The notes: generated from the sequence alone by a model not told the origin. A stretch of DNA of 40,420 nucleotides from Desulfovibrio sp. ZJ369 (GCF_011039085.1 NZ_JAAKEI010000023.1:1-40420), one strand, 5' to 3'. Counted from the first letter of the stretch, positions 8,915 through 18,587 are shown. Numbers and translations are program-made.

Positions 8915-8962
8915 TTTTTTTGATTGTATTTTTAGCTTATACATCAAGGCAAGATCAACCCG

Positions 8963-9508
8963 TTATGACGGGACAAGCCGCGCAAAGTCTTCCGCAGCGC
9001 ACAAACCGGCCGACAGCGGGACGGCCACAGCGTCACGGTAGCGCCAGGCAAGATAGCGCCGTTTCCGCCCGGCATACTCCGGGCCCGTACCGGAAATCTC
9101 CGGCAGGTATTCCACCAGCCAGCCCAAACGGGAATAGAAGGCGAAATCCGCCAGCGGCGTCACCAGCACGGGCGTATATGCCGGGCGTGCGGCCAGCAGA
9201 CCTTGCAGGCCGCGGCAGGCCGCGCGGGAGGCGACTTTATCCGGCACATCCGACCAAATGAGCAGAATTTTGTTCCCGGAGGTCGGCGCATGCGTGAGGC
9301 CTGCCTGCCAGACCTGCTTTTGATAGCGGGCGCGGCTCAGGCCCAGGACCCGCAAAAGACGCCCCAGCTTTTGCAAACAGCGTTTGCGAAGCTCTGGCGC
9401 GGGCTTTTGCGGCAGCAGCTCATAGCGCACCAGCAGGGCCCATTCCGGGGCGACTGCCCACTGCCGCAGACGGCGGCGCAGTTCTTCTGTTGCCTGCGGC
9501 AGTGTCAT
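8963..9508 (-). CDS. Unrecognised small cytoplasmic protein of the polysaccharide cluster
   Basis: A 181-residue protein that I do not recognise. The N-terminal 60 residues are arginine/leucine-rich and probably helical (ATEELRRRLRQWAVAPEW). The second half looks like an alpha/beta fold, with the strand KILLIWSDVPDKVASRA, then TPVLVTPLADFAFYSRLG. No signal peptide or membrane segment. The ATG at 9508 begins 7 bases after the stop of the GT-B glycosyltransferase gene and is probably co-translated with it; a longer reading to 9715 lies inside that gene in another frame. GC content and codon use match the resident genes, not the AT-rich islands. It may be an accessory to the upstream transferase. 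Confidence 0.55.
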   Translation of the reverse strand: MTLPQATEELRRRLRQWAVAPEWALLVRYELLPQKPAPELRKRCLQKLGRLLRVLGLSRARYQKQVWQAGLTHAPTSGNKILLIWSDVPDKVASRAACRGLQGLLAARPAYTPVLVTPLADFAFYSRLGWLVEYLPEISGTGPEYAGRKRRYLAWRYRDAVAVPLSAGLCAAEDFARLVPS

Positions 9509-9515
9509 GGCCGCC

Positions 9516-10571
9516 TCACTGCTGCGCCAGTTGCCAGATAGCTTCGGCGGCAAGATCGGCCCCGTTGAGGGCAAGAGCGCAGGAAGCCTTATCTCTCTGT
9601 TCCGCGCGCGCCAGCAGTTGCCGGACCGCCGCTTGGGCATCCGCGTCCGTCTCGCACGGGCTGACCACCACCGGCGCATGTGCCGCCAGCATGCGCGCCC
9701 GCGCCGTCTGATCATCCGCCAGCAAGGTGTTGGGGACGATCAGGCTGGGGATTTGCGCCTGCGCCACTTCGCAGCAGGTATTGTAGCCCGCTGCCCCCAC
9801 AAAAATATCAAACGCCCGCAGATAGCGCGCCAACGGACAGACGGCCAGCGGCTGCACCGTGGCGGGCAGTTCCACATCCCGCACGGAAATGGGCGCACAG
9901 GCCCAGACCACGGTAAAACCGGCATCCTGAACTTCCCGCACAAGGCGCAGGCCCGGCCCGCTCACGTCCTTGAGGTTGCCCGGTCCGAGGGAGAACAGGG
10001 CATAACGTCCTTCCAGCCGCAGACCCAGCTGTTCCCGGGCCGCCGTCCGCGGCAGAATGTCGTCATTATCCAGCAGCAGCACCGGAGGCACATGCAGCTG
10101 GCGGACGCCCTCCGGCGTGCGTTTCTCTCCGGGCGTGCCGCCCAGTTCGCCGGGCCGGATCAGCAGGTCAAAGAGACTTTTGTCCACCGGGACGGTTTTG
10201 GCGTCTTTTTTCAGCAAACCCCGGTTTGACCAGACCAGCCTGAGCGGATGTCCATAGGCCCGACAGGCCGCCAGAAAGCCCTGAAAGGGCCATGTGCCGT
10301 CAAAGACCACCACATCCGGCCGGGTGCGCTCCAGCATCATGCCGAAACGCGCGGCCAGCTCGCAGTTCCAGTCGTATGTGGCATTGACAGACCAAAGGGG
10401 CGAAACAAAATAGTCCCCTGCAAAACCCATCTCTTCCACCACTTCCATAGCTGACGACAGGGAAAAAAAGACACAGTCCGCCCTCTCCCGCAAACGGCGG
10501 GCATAGGCCAGACAACGCGTCAGATGGCCCATGCCCGATCCGTTGACGGGGAAGAAGAGAAGTGTAGGCAT
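9516..10571 (-). CDS. MurG/UDP-glycosyltransferase-like GT-B enzyme
   Basis: A 351-residue GT-B protein. The N-terminus has FPVNGSGMGHLTRCLAYARR, the glycine-rich loop plus GHLTR typical of GT1/GT28-type enzymes, and RPDVVVFDGTWPF. The C-terminal donor domain has FSLGPGNLKD and, near the end, FVGAAGYNTCCEVAQAQIPS, which corresponds to the donor-binding HGGxxS/E region of the family. Length is normal and no membrane segment is seen. It would transfer a nucleotide-activated sugar during capsule repeat assembly; the sugar is not predictable. The upstream gap of 78 bases to the AT-rich gene holds nothing I recognise. Confidence 0.75.
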   Translation of the reverse strand: MPTLLFFPVNGSGMGHLTRCLAYARRLRERADCVFFSLSSAMEVVEEMGFAGDYFVSPLWSVNATYDWNCELAARFGMMLERTRPDVVVFDGTWPFQGFLAACRAYGHPLRLVWSNRGLLKKDAKTVPVDKSLFDLLIRPGELGGTPGEKRTPEGVRQLHVPPVLLLDNDDILPRTAAREQLGLRLEGRYALFSLGPGNLKDVSGPGLRLVREVQDAGFTVVWACAPISVRDVELPATVQPLAVCPLARYLRAFDIFVGAAGYNTCCEVAQAQIPSLIVPNTLLADDQTARARMLAAHAPVVVSPCETDADAQAAVRQLLARAEQRDKASCALALNGADLAAEAIWQLAQQ

Positions 10572-10649
10572 GACTCTTCTTATATAGTATTTTTAGTATC
10601 TATACTCATGCAGGTATTCTTTTTCGCGCCGAAAAGTAAAATTGTCCTG

Positions 10650-12992
10650 CTATTCGTAATTTTTTTCATATTTATTAAGAAAGTGTAATATTTTCGATTT
10701 GTATATTCCTAAATCAAGACTTATGATTGATGATCGACAGTTCTCTTTCATCTCATCTGCATGTTTAAACATATACTGAAGACCTTTTATTGTATCTTTT
10801 ACATCATTGATATTAATAAAATATCCATTAACTCCATTACGTAAAATTTCACTAGCTCCACCGGATTTTGTTGATAATACCGGCGTACCACAGGCTAAAC
10901 TTTCTATAAGAGTCATACTAAACCCCTCCCATCGAGATGGAGCTACTACAAATAAAGCTTTTTTCATTAGTGCATAAATATCATTTCGAAATCCTAGGAT
11001 ATCTACTTGTGGATCAAATTCATATGAATTTAGAAGATTTTTCATAGAAGGTTCGAGCTCTCCAGCTCCTGCCAATGCAAGTCGATAGTTATATTTATTC
11101 TGAAAATCTAACCATGCCCGCAATAGTATATCAATTCCTTTATGCTGGCTAGCATTTAGTCGCCCCGCAAATAATATAAAGGGATTTATCATGTCATTAC
11201 ATTCTGCTGTAGTATCTATTTCTCTGAGGTTAACTGGATTATGAATTACTTCAATTCTTCCATCAGCTCCATATAGCTTCGTAAGTTCAGATTTGACGGC
11301 ACTCGACACACAAATAATACCGTATAATGATTTGAATGTTTTTTTACCAAGGTAGTCTCTAATTTTTTCAATATAAGCATTACAAGTTTTTGTATTGTGA
11401 ACTGTGACAATATATTTATATGAATATCTGTCTATACAGTATAGGCAAATTGGATATTCACCATTAATTGATTTATATTTGAAATCAAAAATAAATGAAG
11501 CTCTATCTAGGCATGTTCGTACAGCATCATCAAATAAATCGGCTTTTAAGATTTTTCCTGGATGAGAAAACTCTACACGTTTTGGGTTGTCTAAAATATA
11601 TATAATGTCATATTTTGATGAAAGTACCATTCCCAACTGGGCAGCAACACGTTCTAACCCACCAGAAGATAAATGAGAAATATATATAACAATTAGTTCT
11701 CTACTTTCATTTTTACATTGCTGATGGAAGCATTCATCTAGCGCATGACATATAATATCAGATTTTTTGCGTGCATAATGAAGAGCTTCTTCTGTGACTT
11801 TTGATTTATTATTAATAAAGTAGTATGGTGAACTATAAAATACTTTGTATGTTCTATTTGGATTAAGTAGTTGGAGTAAAAAAGCACGAATACCATCAAA
11901 TGCTGAAGTTAGAGTACGTGTCCATGGATCATCACTATGTTGTAATAGATAGGAAGCTATTCGGGGTCCGTGATCTTTACACCATAGCCGGTTAAAGTCA
12001 GCAATGGAAAAATGTTGACCTCCTCTAGTAAGTTGTAGGCATTCTGCCCATATTTCAGATAATAATCGAAGTGAAGAAAAAAAATGTAAGTCAGTCAGAT
12101 GATCTGGTCGCCAACTCGAAGGATTATCTTGCACATAGGCATAGCCATAGTGTTTAGTTATATATACTCGCTGGGCACTTAGCAGAGTTGTAAACATGTA
12201 CAAAACGTCTTGACTATAACCATATTTCACAAATTTATTATCTATGGAAATATTCCTGTGAAAGAGCTTACCTCCAGGTCCATGAGTGCCAAACTGACGT
12301 GATAAAAATTTTTGCGCAGCTTGACTCCCATTTAAGATGTTTTCTTCTAATGAATCATAGCGAAATACCCCATTTTTGACCCTTGCGTATGGTGTTACTA
12401 CAATATCTGCTTTTTCTTTAATTGCAACTTTTAATAATGATTCAAGATAAAAATTATCTATATAATAGTCGTCTGCATCCAAAAAAGTAATAAACTTTCC
12501 ACTTGCATATTGTAATGCTTCATTTCTGCCTATGCCTTGTCCAACTTTTTTCTTACTTTGTAAGAGTTTAATATCGGTATTGTTAAGTTGGTATTCTCTG
12601 ATGATATTTACAGTATTATCTGTCGAGCAATCATCAAATATGATAATTTCAATATTAGATATAGTTTGATTAATGACGCTATCAATAGCTCTTTTGATAT
12701 ATTTGTCAGCGTTATAAGCTGGAATAATTATAGTAATATCTATCAAATTTTTTGTATTTAAATATTCCCCTAATTTTTTTTTGCAAATAACCATGTTTGC
12801 ATTAAAATACTGAGCGCCTAATGTTTTTGATAGATTATTATATATAGATAGCGATTGATTATAATTTCTATTTTTAAAATAACTATAGGCCTGTCGAACG
12901 AGAGAGGAATCACGACTGGTATCCGACATTGAAGTAGTTTGTTGTTGGTTAGTTGCTTTTTGCTTATATATTTCATTATTCATCGTATTCAC
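10650..12992 (-). CDS. Bifunctional GT2-GT4 glycosyltransferase, AT-rich
   Basis: A 780-residue protein with two complete transferase domains. Residues 30-80 look like a TPR-type helical pair. Residues 84-300 are a GT2 domain with ITIIIPAYNADKYI, IIFDDCSTDNT (Asp120, Asp121) and FLDADDYY (172-175). From about 430 a GT4 domain follows: IYISHLSSGGLERVAAQLG, FAGRLNASQHKGIDILL and APSRWEGFSMTLIESLACGT. Such fusions can add two successive sugars. The gene is much richer in A and T than its neighbours and uses AT-ending codons, pointing to import from a low-GC genome. It follows the wecC remnant after about 100 bases of AT-rich DNA without an obvious gene. Confidence 0.85.
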   Translation of the reverse strand: MNTMNNEIYKQKATNQQQTTSMSDTSRDSSLVRQAYSYFKNRNYNQSLSIYNNLSKTLGAQYFNANMVICKKKLGEYLNTKNLIDITIIIPAYNADKYIKRAIDSVINQTISNIEIIIFDDCSTDNTVNIIREYQLNNTDIKLLQSKKKVGQGIGRNEALQYASGKFITFLDADDYYIDNFYLESLLKVAIKEKADIVVTPYARVKNGVFRYDSLEENILNGSQAAQKFLSRQFGTHGPGGKLFHRNISIDNKFVKYGYSQDVLYMFTTLLSAQRVYITKHYGYAYVQDNPSSWRPDHLTDLHFFSSLRLLSEIWAECLQLTRGGQHFSIADFNRLWCKDHGPRIASYLLQHSDDPWTRTLTSAFDGIRAFLLQLLNPNRTYKVFYSSPYYFINNKSKVTEEALHYARKKSDIICHALDECFHQQCKNESRELIVIYISHLSSGGLERVAAQLGMVLSSKYDIIYILDNPKRVEFSHPGKILKADLFDDAVRTCLDRASFIFDFKYKSINGEYPICLYCIDRYSYKYIVTVHNTKTCNAYIEKIRDYLGKKTFKSLYGIICVSSAVKSELTKLYGADGRIEVIHNPVNLREIDTTAECNDMINPFILFAGRLNASQHKGIDILLRAWLDFQNKYNYRLALAGAGELEPSMKNLLNSYEFDPQVDILGFRNDIYALMKKALFVVAPSRWEGFSMTLIESLACGTPVLSTKSGGASEILRNGVNGYFININDVKDTIKGLQYMFKHADEMKENCRSSIISLDLGIYKSKILHFLNKYEKNYE

Positions 12993-13095
12993 CCAATTTC
13001 TAGATTATGGTATAAATATTTTTTTGTGTGATTTGATGCTTTGTATTGGATGTGATATTTACTTTATATGAATTTTTTCAACTCCTTTATAATTG

Positions 13096-13662
13096 TTATA
13101 TAGGACTATTATGCAAATAATATGTCCCTGATTTGTAGCCGAGTCCACCAACGATTCCCACGAGCACATCCTCAATACATTTTTCCGGATGCTCTTTAAG
13201 ATATTCATCAATAGTCTGTTTGATTCTTTCCACCACCCACAGCGGCTTGCTGTCATTAACTTCGCGCGCTGTTCTGATACGTCGCGCTTCCTCCGGCGCG
13301 CTGTCCACGATGAACCACGGGGCCACAGGAATGCAGTGTCCGCCCACGCCGCAGCCCGGTTGCAGGATGTTCACGCGGGGGTGATAGTTGGCAAGGCGAA
13401 TCAGCTCCTGCACGTCAATATCCAGTTTGTCGCAAATCATGGAAAGTTCGTTGACATAGGCGATATTCACATCCCGAAAGCTGTTTTCCGCCAGTTTGCA
13501 GAGTTCGGCGGCGCGCACGCTGGTGATGTGTATTTCCCCTTCCACAAAAAGCCGATCGAGGGCGACAGCCATATCCGAAGCCGTGCGCGTCAGGCTGCCC
13601 ACAATTGCGGCAGGCAGGCCGATATAGCCAGGGCCGATAAGAGAAATCGTTGAACATTGCAT
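13096..13662 (-). pseudogene. wecC: Degenerate UDP-ManNAc dehydrogenase (wecC remnant)
   Basis: The 188-codon frame is a collapsed wecC. It keeps the first 19 residues (ISLIGPGYIGLPAA, start of the NAD-binding fold), then jumps to a segment matching roughly residue 185 onward of normal WecC, running through AELCKLAENSFRDVNIAY and VNILQPGCGVGGHCIPVAPW. About 165-180 residues, most of the Rossmann domain, are missing. The reading then stops at GYKSGTYYLHNSPI, where normal enzymes continue PDIDDLRESPA and the UDP-binding domain. The active-site Cys is kept, but the following Asp is Ala (VAPWF for VDPWF). It sits 2 bases after wecB, the usual operon place, and an intact copy exists at 31655-32998. 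Confidence 0.85.
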
Positions 13663-13664
13663 GA

Positions 13665-14783
13665 TCAGTGTACCGTTTTTAAAATGCTGGTTATGCGCTG
13701 GGCGGCCTTGCCGTCACCATAGGGGTTTTGCGCGGCGGCCATACGGGCGTAGGCCGTATGGTCGTCCAGCAGCCGGTTGACCTCGTGCAGAATATGCCCC
13801 CTGTCCGGGCCCACCAGCAGGGCTGTGCCGGCCGCGACGGCTTCGGGGCGTTCCGTGGTGTCGCGCATGACCAGCACAGGTTTGCCCAGCGTCGGGGCTT
13901 CTTCCTGTATGCCGCCGGAGTCGGTCAGCACCAGCGCGCAGCGCATGAGCAGATAGACAAAGGCCGGGTAATCCAGCGGCTCCAGCAAAAAGACATGGGG
14001 CAGGTGCGCCAGTAGCCGCCGTACCGGCTCCTGCACATGGGGATTGCAGTGCACGGGGTAGACAAGTTGCACATCCTCCCGGCGCGCGATGGCCGCTATT
14101 GCTTGGCAAATGGACTCGATGCCGTCGCCGAAATTTTCCCGCCGGTGTCCGGTGACCAGCACCAGTGCTTTGTCTCTATCAAGGAAAAAGAAGCGTTCTT
14201 CCATTTGTGTCCGCAGCGCATCACTCTGTTGAAGGCGTCGCTCCATGGATAGAAGCGCATCGATCACCGTATTGCCCGTAACGTGGACGCGTTCCGGCCT
14301 GATGCCTTCATGCAGCAGGTTTTCGCGCGCCTGTGGCGTAGGGGCAAAATGCACATCCGCCAGTGCCCCTGTGAGGCGACGGTTCATTTCCTCCGGCCAG
14401 GGGGCGTATTTGTTTCCTGTGCGCAGTCCGGCTTCCACATGACCTACGGGCAGGCGCGCATAATAGGCGGCCAGAGCCGTGCCCAGGGTAGTGGTGGTAT
14501 CTCCGTGCACCAGCACCATATCCGGCCGCCAGAGTGCCAGGACGCTCGCCATGCCGTGCAGCACCTTTTCCGTCAGCCCCTCAAGGCTCTGATCTGCCCG
14601 CATCAGGTCAAGGTCAAAATCCGGCCGGATGGCGAACAGATCCAGTACCTGATCCAGCATTTGCCTGTGCTGGGCGGTGACGCAGACCCTGGCGTCAAAA
14701 GAGGGATCGCGGGCAAGCGCGCGAACCACGGGCGCCATCTTGATGGCCTCTGGCCGGGTACCGAATACGCTCAGAATCTTCAT
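13665..14783 (-). CDS. wecB: UDP-N-acetylglucosamine 2-epimerase
   Basis: A 372-residue, full-length non-hydrolysing 2-epimerase converting UDP-GlcNAc to UDP-ManNAc in the cytoplasm. The N-terminus [15 protein letters not shown] is diagnostic. Residues equivalent to the catalytic set are visible: Asp95 in VHGDTTTT, Glu118 in HVEAGLRTG and His213 in [22 protein letters not shown] near the C-terminus is the UDP-binding segment. It follows the coiled-coil gene by 29 bases and precedes the wecC remnant by 2. The product would be oxidised to UDP-ManNAcA by the intact WecC encoded at 31655-32998, so the capsule probably contains ManNAc or ManNAcA. Confidence 0.95.
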   Translation of the reverse strand: MKILSVFGTRPEAIKMAPVVRALARDPSFDARVCVTAQHRQMLDQVLDLFAIRPDFDLDLMRADQSLEGLTEKVLHGMASVLALWRPDMVLVHGDTTTTLGTALAAYYARLPVGHVEAGLRTGNKYAPWPEEMNRRLTGALADVHFAPTPQARENLLHEGIRPERVHVTGNTVIDALLSMERRLQQSDALRTQMEERFFFLDRDKALVLVTGHRRENFGDGIESICQAIAAIARREDVQLVYPVHCNPHVQEPVRRLLAHLPHVFLLEPLDYPAFVYLLMRCALVLTDSGGIQEEAPTLGKPVLVMRDTTERPEAVAAGTALLVGPDRGHILHEVNRLLDDHTAYARMAAAQNPYGDGKAAQRITSILKTVH

Positions 14784-14812
14784 TGCCTTTTCTCGCAGGT
14801 AGTCGGGTCGCG

Positions 14813-15991
14813 CTACTTGCCGGCCGCTGTGCCCATGACAATACGCATCACCCGTGACAGCACTGCCGTATCAGGTTCAAACTGCGTCAGCATGTTTTTC
14901 AGCATCAGGGCTGTCCGCAGGGCAAGGGCGTCGGATTCCTTTTTTTGCGCATCCATCCGGCCTTGCAGCGCGGCCTGCGCTTCACGCGTCCGGGCTGCCT
15001 CCTGCCGGGCCTGGTCAGCCGCTTTTTGCAGCTCGGCTATCCGCTTATCCCGTTGCGCCAGCTCCTGTTTGCGTTCGCTACGCTCTTTGTTCAGCTGCGC
15101 TGTGGCGGCTTCCTGCTGCTTTTTGCTCTCCTCGGCGGCTTGTTTGAGCTTTGTCATGGTCGCCCGCAGTTGCCCGGCCTCATTCTGCGAGGCTTTCATC
15201 GTTTCCCCGGCCTGCCGGGCGCGCTCCCGTTCTGCTTCCTGCCGGAGGCGCGCAGCCTGTCGCTCTTCCGAATCACTCAGGCTGCTACCGGCAGGCAGCA
15301 TGTCCAGCAGGGCTTCGGCGTTGAGGGCATCGCCGGCATCATACAGCCGGAAGGCCAGCCATTTGAGCCGGTAGGGCTGCGGGTCCGTCTCCCAGGCCAG
15401 GCGCGCAAGCTCGGCGGCCTGGCGGGCATCGGTCAGCATTATTTGCCGGGCCAGTGCCGTGTAGGCATTGGCCCGCATCACAGGGGAAAGAAAGACGGAG
15501 TCCAGCAGTTTTTCCACAGCTTCGGCACCGCCGGCGGCATGGGCGTCCAGCACCTTCTGGAAGCTCCTGCCCCCCAGCGCGGCCGGGGGCACGGTCTGGT
15601 CCAGGGCCTTCCACATTCTGCGCAGCCTGACCGGCAGGGCGATAAACGAGCCTGCGGAGCTGACCCCCGTGATGAGCATCCTGCCCAGACGGGCGGCAAG
15701 GCTGTTTGTGCTTTCCACCTGTAAAGCCGCCTGCTGTTGCGCCACCAGGGCGCGCAATTTCAGGTTTTCCGCCAGGGCTTCGCCGGCCTGGGGCGGGATG
15801 ACCACAACAGAGCCGCCGGCGTCCGCGCCGCTGCCTTTGCGCTGCTCGCAGTCCTTGAGTTTGTGATAGTATTTTTCCAGCTCTTCCTGGACCACATGCA
15901 GCTGCTCGAACAAAAGTTCGTTTTCTTCCGTCAGTTCCTTGATGCGGGCGTCTTTGGCGTCAGTGCTTTGCGTTGTTTCCTGTACGGCCAT
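14813..15991 (-). CDS. Coiled-coil protein of unknown function in the capsule export operon
   Basis: A 392-residue protein with a coiled coil at residues 15-50 ([20 protein letters not shown]), a central helical, TPR-like part (about 130-240: [20 protein letters not shown], then [20 protein letters not shown]) and a long C-terminal coiled coil at about 245-350 rich in Ala, Glu, Arg, Lys and Gln. No signal peptide; a mildly hydrophobic stretch near 108-122 (ISSAGSF-like) is too short to be a sure membrane segment. The start has an excellent AAGGAGG seven bases upstream. Its place between kpsE and wecB suggests a role in organising or regulating the export/synthesis complex. I know no named family for it. 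Confidence 0.6.
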   Translation of the reverse strand: MAVQETTQSTDAKDARIKELTEENELLFEQLHVVQEELEKYYHKLKDCEQRKGSGADAGGSVVVIPPQAGEALAENLKLRALVAQQQAALQVESTNSLAARLGRMLITGVSSAGSFIALPVRLRRMWKALDQTVPPAALGGRSFQKVLDAHAAGGAEAVEKLLDSVFLSPVMRANAYTALARQIMLTDARQAAELARLAWETDPQPYRLKWLAFRLYDAGDALNAEALLDMLPAGSSLSDSEERQAARLRQEAERERARQAGETMKASQNEAGQLRATMTKLKQAAEESKKQQEAATAQLNKERSERKQELAQRDKRIAELQKAADQARQEAARTREAQAALQGRMDAQKKESDALALRTALMLKNMLTQFEPDTAVLSRVMRIVMGTAAGK

Positions 15992-16003
15992 GACTATCCT
16001 CCT

Positions 16004-17158
16004 TTAGTCCACATGATCCAGAATGACGGCTTTCAAAAGATTCACGATGCCGATCACAAGCAGCGTGATGCACAGGGTCGCGACCACGCCATAAATACGC
16101 CGCGGCTGCCAGGCGTATTCCGCCAGGACTGGAACCTGCAACACGGAGACCTGTTTCAGGGCGCGGGCGGCGTCCATCCTGCCTTTTTCCAGCGCCACGA
16201 GCGATGTCTTGTAAAGATCCTGCTTGAAGTTCAGATCCAGCTGTAGCAACTGCTCCTCTTCCATGAGCGAGTTGAGCGGTCTGCCGCTCGTGGAGGCCAG
16301 CTTGGCCTGTTCTTGCGCGATCTGCCGCTCCACGGCGGCAAGGGATTGTTGCAGGGATCTCCGGGTCGGATGGTTGCGATCCAGAGTGCGGGGCAGGGAA
16401 GCCAGCTGGGTCTGAAGATCGGTACGTTGTCCTTCCAGCTTGCCGATGATGGTGTGGATGCTCTCCACTGTGGCCCTGGGAGAAACAAGGCCCTTCTGGT
16501 TCTGGAAATCCAGCAGGGCCCTGCTGGCCTGCAACACCTGGGCGTGCGCCAGCGCTACCTGTTTTTCCAGAAACGCCACTTGCGTCCTGGCCAGGGCGTG
16601 GCTCATCTCATTCATGAAGCGCTCGCCCTCGTTGACCAGCATGTCGGCAATGGCCTTGGCCGTCCCGGCATCATAGGCCTGGGCGCTGATGCGCAGAACT
16701 CCCGCATAGTCATCGTATCCCACGGAAACGCGCGAGAGGTAGTGCCGATGAAACCATTCGATGGAGGCGTCCCTGAACCAGAGGCGTGAGGCGAAATCCC
16801 GGCGCGAGTCGCTGTAGTGGGAGCGCAGATCCAGGGCCGCGTCCAGCTTGTTGAGCATGTCGACAGAGAGCAGATGCTCGCGCAGCAGCAGCTGGTCCGA
16901 GCTGTTGGCCTTGCCGATACCGCCCAGCATGGTCGTCAGGTCAAAACCGGGGGCGGAAATCTGCTCCGTATTCTGGACGATAACGATGCCTTCCGACACA
17001 TAGCGGTCAGACGAAAACAGCCAGAAGCATGTGCTCAGCAGGCTCAGGAGCAGGATAGAGCGCGCCAGCCAGCGGAAGATCACATGCACACGCAGCGCAC
17101 TTTGCCCCTCCTGTTCCACTGCCTGGGGGAGCGACGTTATATTGGCATTATCTGTCAT
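16004..17158 (-). CDS. kpsE: Capsule export inner-membrane protein, KpsE family
   Basis: A 384-residue polysaccharide co-polymerase-type protein with a membrane segment near residues 35-58 (SILLLSLLSTCFWLF), a large periplasmic helical part with coiled coil (HALARTQVAFLEKQVALAHA onward) and a second membrane segment close to the C-terminus (IYGVVATLCITLLVIGIVNL). This matches KpsE/CtrB/BexC, which link the ABC transporter to the outer-membrane channel. I take the ATG at 17158, overlapping kpsT by 11 nt, with AGAAAG at correct spacing; the longer reading to 17248 lies in kpsT. Length agrees with the family. Confidence 0.85.
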   Translation of the reverse strand: MTDNANITSLPQAVEQEGQSALRVHVIFRWLARSILLLSLLSTCFWLFSSDRYVSEGIVIVQNTEQISAPGFDLTTMLGGIGKANSSDQLLLREHLLSVDMLNKLDAALDLRSHYSDSRRDFASRLWFRDASIEWFHRHYLSRVSVGYDDYAGVLRISAQAYDAGTAKAIADMLVNEGERFMNEMSHALARTQVAFLEKQVALAHAQVLQASRALLDFQNQKGLVSPRATVESIHTIIGKLEGQRTDLQTQLASLPRTLDRNHPTRRSLQQSLAAVERQIAQEQAKLASTSGRPLNSLMEEEQLLQLDLNFKQDLYKTSLVALEKGRMDAARALKQVSVLQVPVLAEYAWQPRRIYGVVATLCITLLVIGIVNLLKAVILDHVD

Positions 17159-17816
17159 CTTCATAACTTTCTGTATAGGCAAGAAGGGCATCATCCAGCT
17201 TGTCGAACCAGGTCGCCTTGCCGTCCTTGAGCAGGATGCCTGATTCACAGAAGGCTCTCAGGGTAGCGTCATTGTGGGCCACCATGATGATGCTGGCCTT
17301 ATGCGCCAGGTTTTGAAAGGCCTGCTGGGCTTTTTTGCGAAAGGCCGCGTCACCGGCGGCCGTGACTTCGTCAGAGATGTACACGTCGAAATCAAAAGCC
17401 AGGGAAAGCGCGAACTGCAGGCGGGACCGCATGCCGGAGGAATAGGTCTGGATGGGATCGTCAAAGGCCTTCCCCAGTTCGGCAAAGTCCTCAATGCGCG
17501 CGATGCGTTCAGGCAATTCCTTTTGAAAGCCGTGGATGCGACAGACGAACCTGGCATTCTGGCGGCCGGTGAGCGTGCCTTCCAGGCCGCCGTTGGCCAT
17601 GGGCCAGGAGACACGGCAGTAACGGCGCACCCGACCCCGGGTAGGGTAGTCGGCGCCGCCGATGATGCGCAGCAATGTTGACTTGCCCGCGCCATTGACG
17701 CCCACCAGCCCGACGCTGCGCCCTGTGGGGATGATCATATTCACCCCGCGCAGAACCCAGTCACCGGCGCCACGTCGCGTCGTATAGCGTTTATGCACGT
17801 TTTCAATGGAGATCAT
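17148..17816 (-). CDS. kpsT: Capsule polysaccharide ABC transporter ATPase, KpsT family
   Basis: The 222-residue ATPase subunit of the capsule exporter. Walker A is GVNGAGKST (39-47), the signature YSSGMRSR (125-132), Walker B DVYISDE with Glu150, and the switch histidine is His181 in VAHND. It energises export of the finished, lipid-linked polysaccharide across the inner membrane together with KpsM. The length matches KpsT/CtrD. The absence of the C-terminal carbohydrate-binding domain seen in Wzt places it in the group 2 capsule type. ATG overlaps the kpsM stop by 4 nt. Confidence 0.95.
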   Translation of the reverse strand: MISIENVHKRYTTRRGAGDWVLRGVNMIIPTGRSVGLVGVNGAGKSTLLRIIGGADYPTRGRVRRYCRVSWPMANGGLEGTLTGRQNARFVCRIHGFQKELPERIARIEDFAELGKAFDDPIQTYSSGMRSRLQFALSLAFDFDVYISDEVTAAGDAAFRKKAQQAFQNLAHKASIIMVAHNDATLRAFCESGILLKDGKATWFDKLDDALLAYTESYEDDR

Positions 17817-18586
17817 TGCGTCACCAGTCGGGTCTCAAGCCCGCGATACAGGGGCAGCCCCAGCGCAATACTGCCCAGGACCCAGGCGTACAGATAGCCG
17901 AAACTGACATCCAGCGTATGGTAGTTGCTGAAAAAGCCCATGCGCACAAGTTCCAGTCCATGCAGCAGCGGATTCCAGAGCAGCCACTCGCGATAGGGAA
18001 GCGGTATATACATGATTGGCACAATGACACCGGAGATCAGGTACAGGGGCATCATCACTATCTGGAAAATATGCCCGGAATCCGGGACAAGCCGCATGCT
18101 GACCGAGGTCACCAGCCCGTAGCCCAGGCCGAACAGCCACAGACCGGCCAGAGCCGCCAGCGCCGTGAGCGGATCGTCCGGCAGGGCATCCAGCCCCAGC
18201 AGGGCCGCCGCCCCAAGGATGCACAGGGAGATGAAGAACATGGAAAAGGCTTCCACTCCGGCCCGCACCAGAGCCACATCAAAGGGACGCACCTGACGGA
18301 AGGCGAAAAAGGCCCTGTTGCAGTCCAGGGCGTGCAGGGTTTGCACTCCTGTGCGCCGGAAAAGGAAGAAGGACAGCATCCCCAGGATGATCCACATGGA
18401 AACGTCAATCCCTCCCATGCTGTTTCTGCGCATCATTCCCCAGACAGCACTCATGAAGCCGATATGCATGGCCGGTTCTATGATGAGCCAGCTCCAGGCC
18501 GCCCGGCTGCCGAAAAAGCGATCCAAGGCCTCACGCAGGAAGAGCGCCTGCCAGACTGTGATGGTATTGGTGAAAGGGCCGTTCAT
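17813..18586 (-). CDS. kpsM: Capsule polysaccharide ABC transporter permease, KpsM family
   Basis: A 257-residue ABC-2-type permease with about six hydrophobic segments, for instance MWIILGMLSFFLFRRTGVQT and LYLISGVIVPIMYIPLPYRE, the latter followed by WNPLLHGLELVRMGFF, a motif typical of KpsM/Wzm. It forms the inner-membrane pore for the lipid-linked polysaccharide. The gene starts one base after the stop of the kpsD-like gene and overlaps kpsT by 4 nt, so the three are translated together. Length is normal. Confidence 0.93.
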   Translation of the reverse strand: MNGPFTNTITVWQALFLREALDRFFGSRAAWSWLIIEPAMHIGFMSAVWGMMRRNSMGGIDVSMWIILGMLSFFLFRRTGVQTLHALDCNRAFFAFRQVRPFDVALVRAGVEAFSMFFISLCILGAAALLGLDALPDDPLTALAALAGLWLFGLGYGLVTSVSMRLVPDSGHIFQIVMMPLYLISGVIVPIMYIPLPYREWLLWNPLLHGLELVRMGFFSNYHTLDVSFGYLYAWVLGSIALGLPLYRGLETRLVTQ

Positions 18587-18587
18587 G

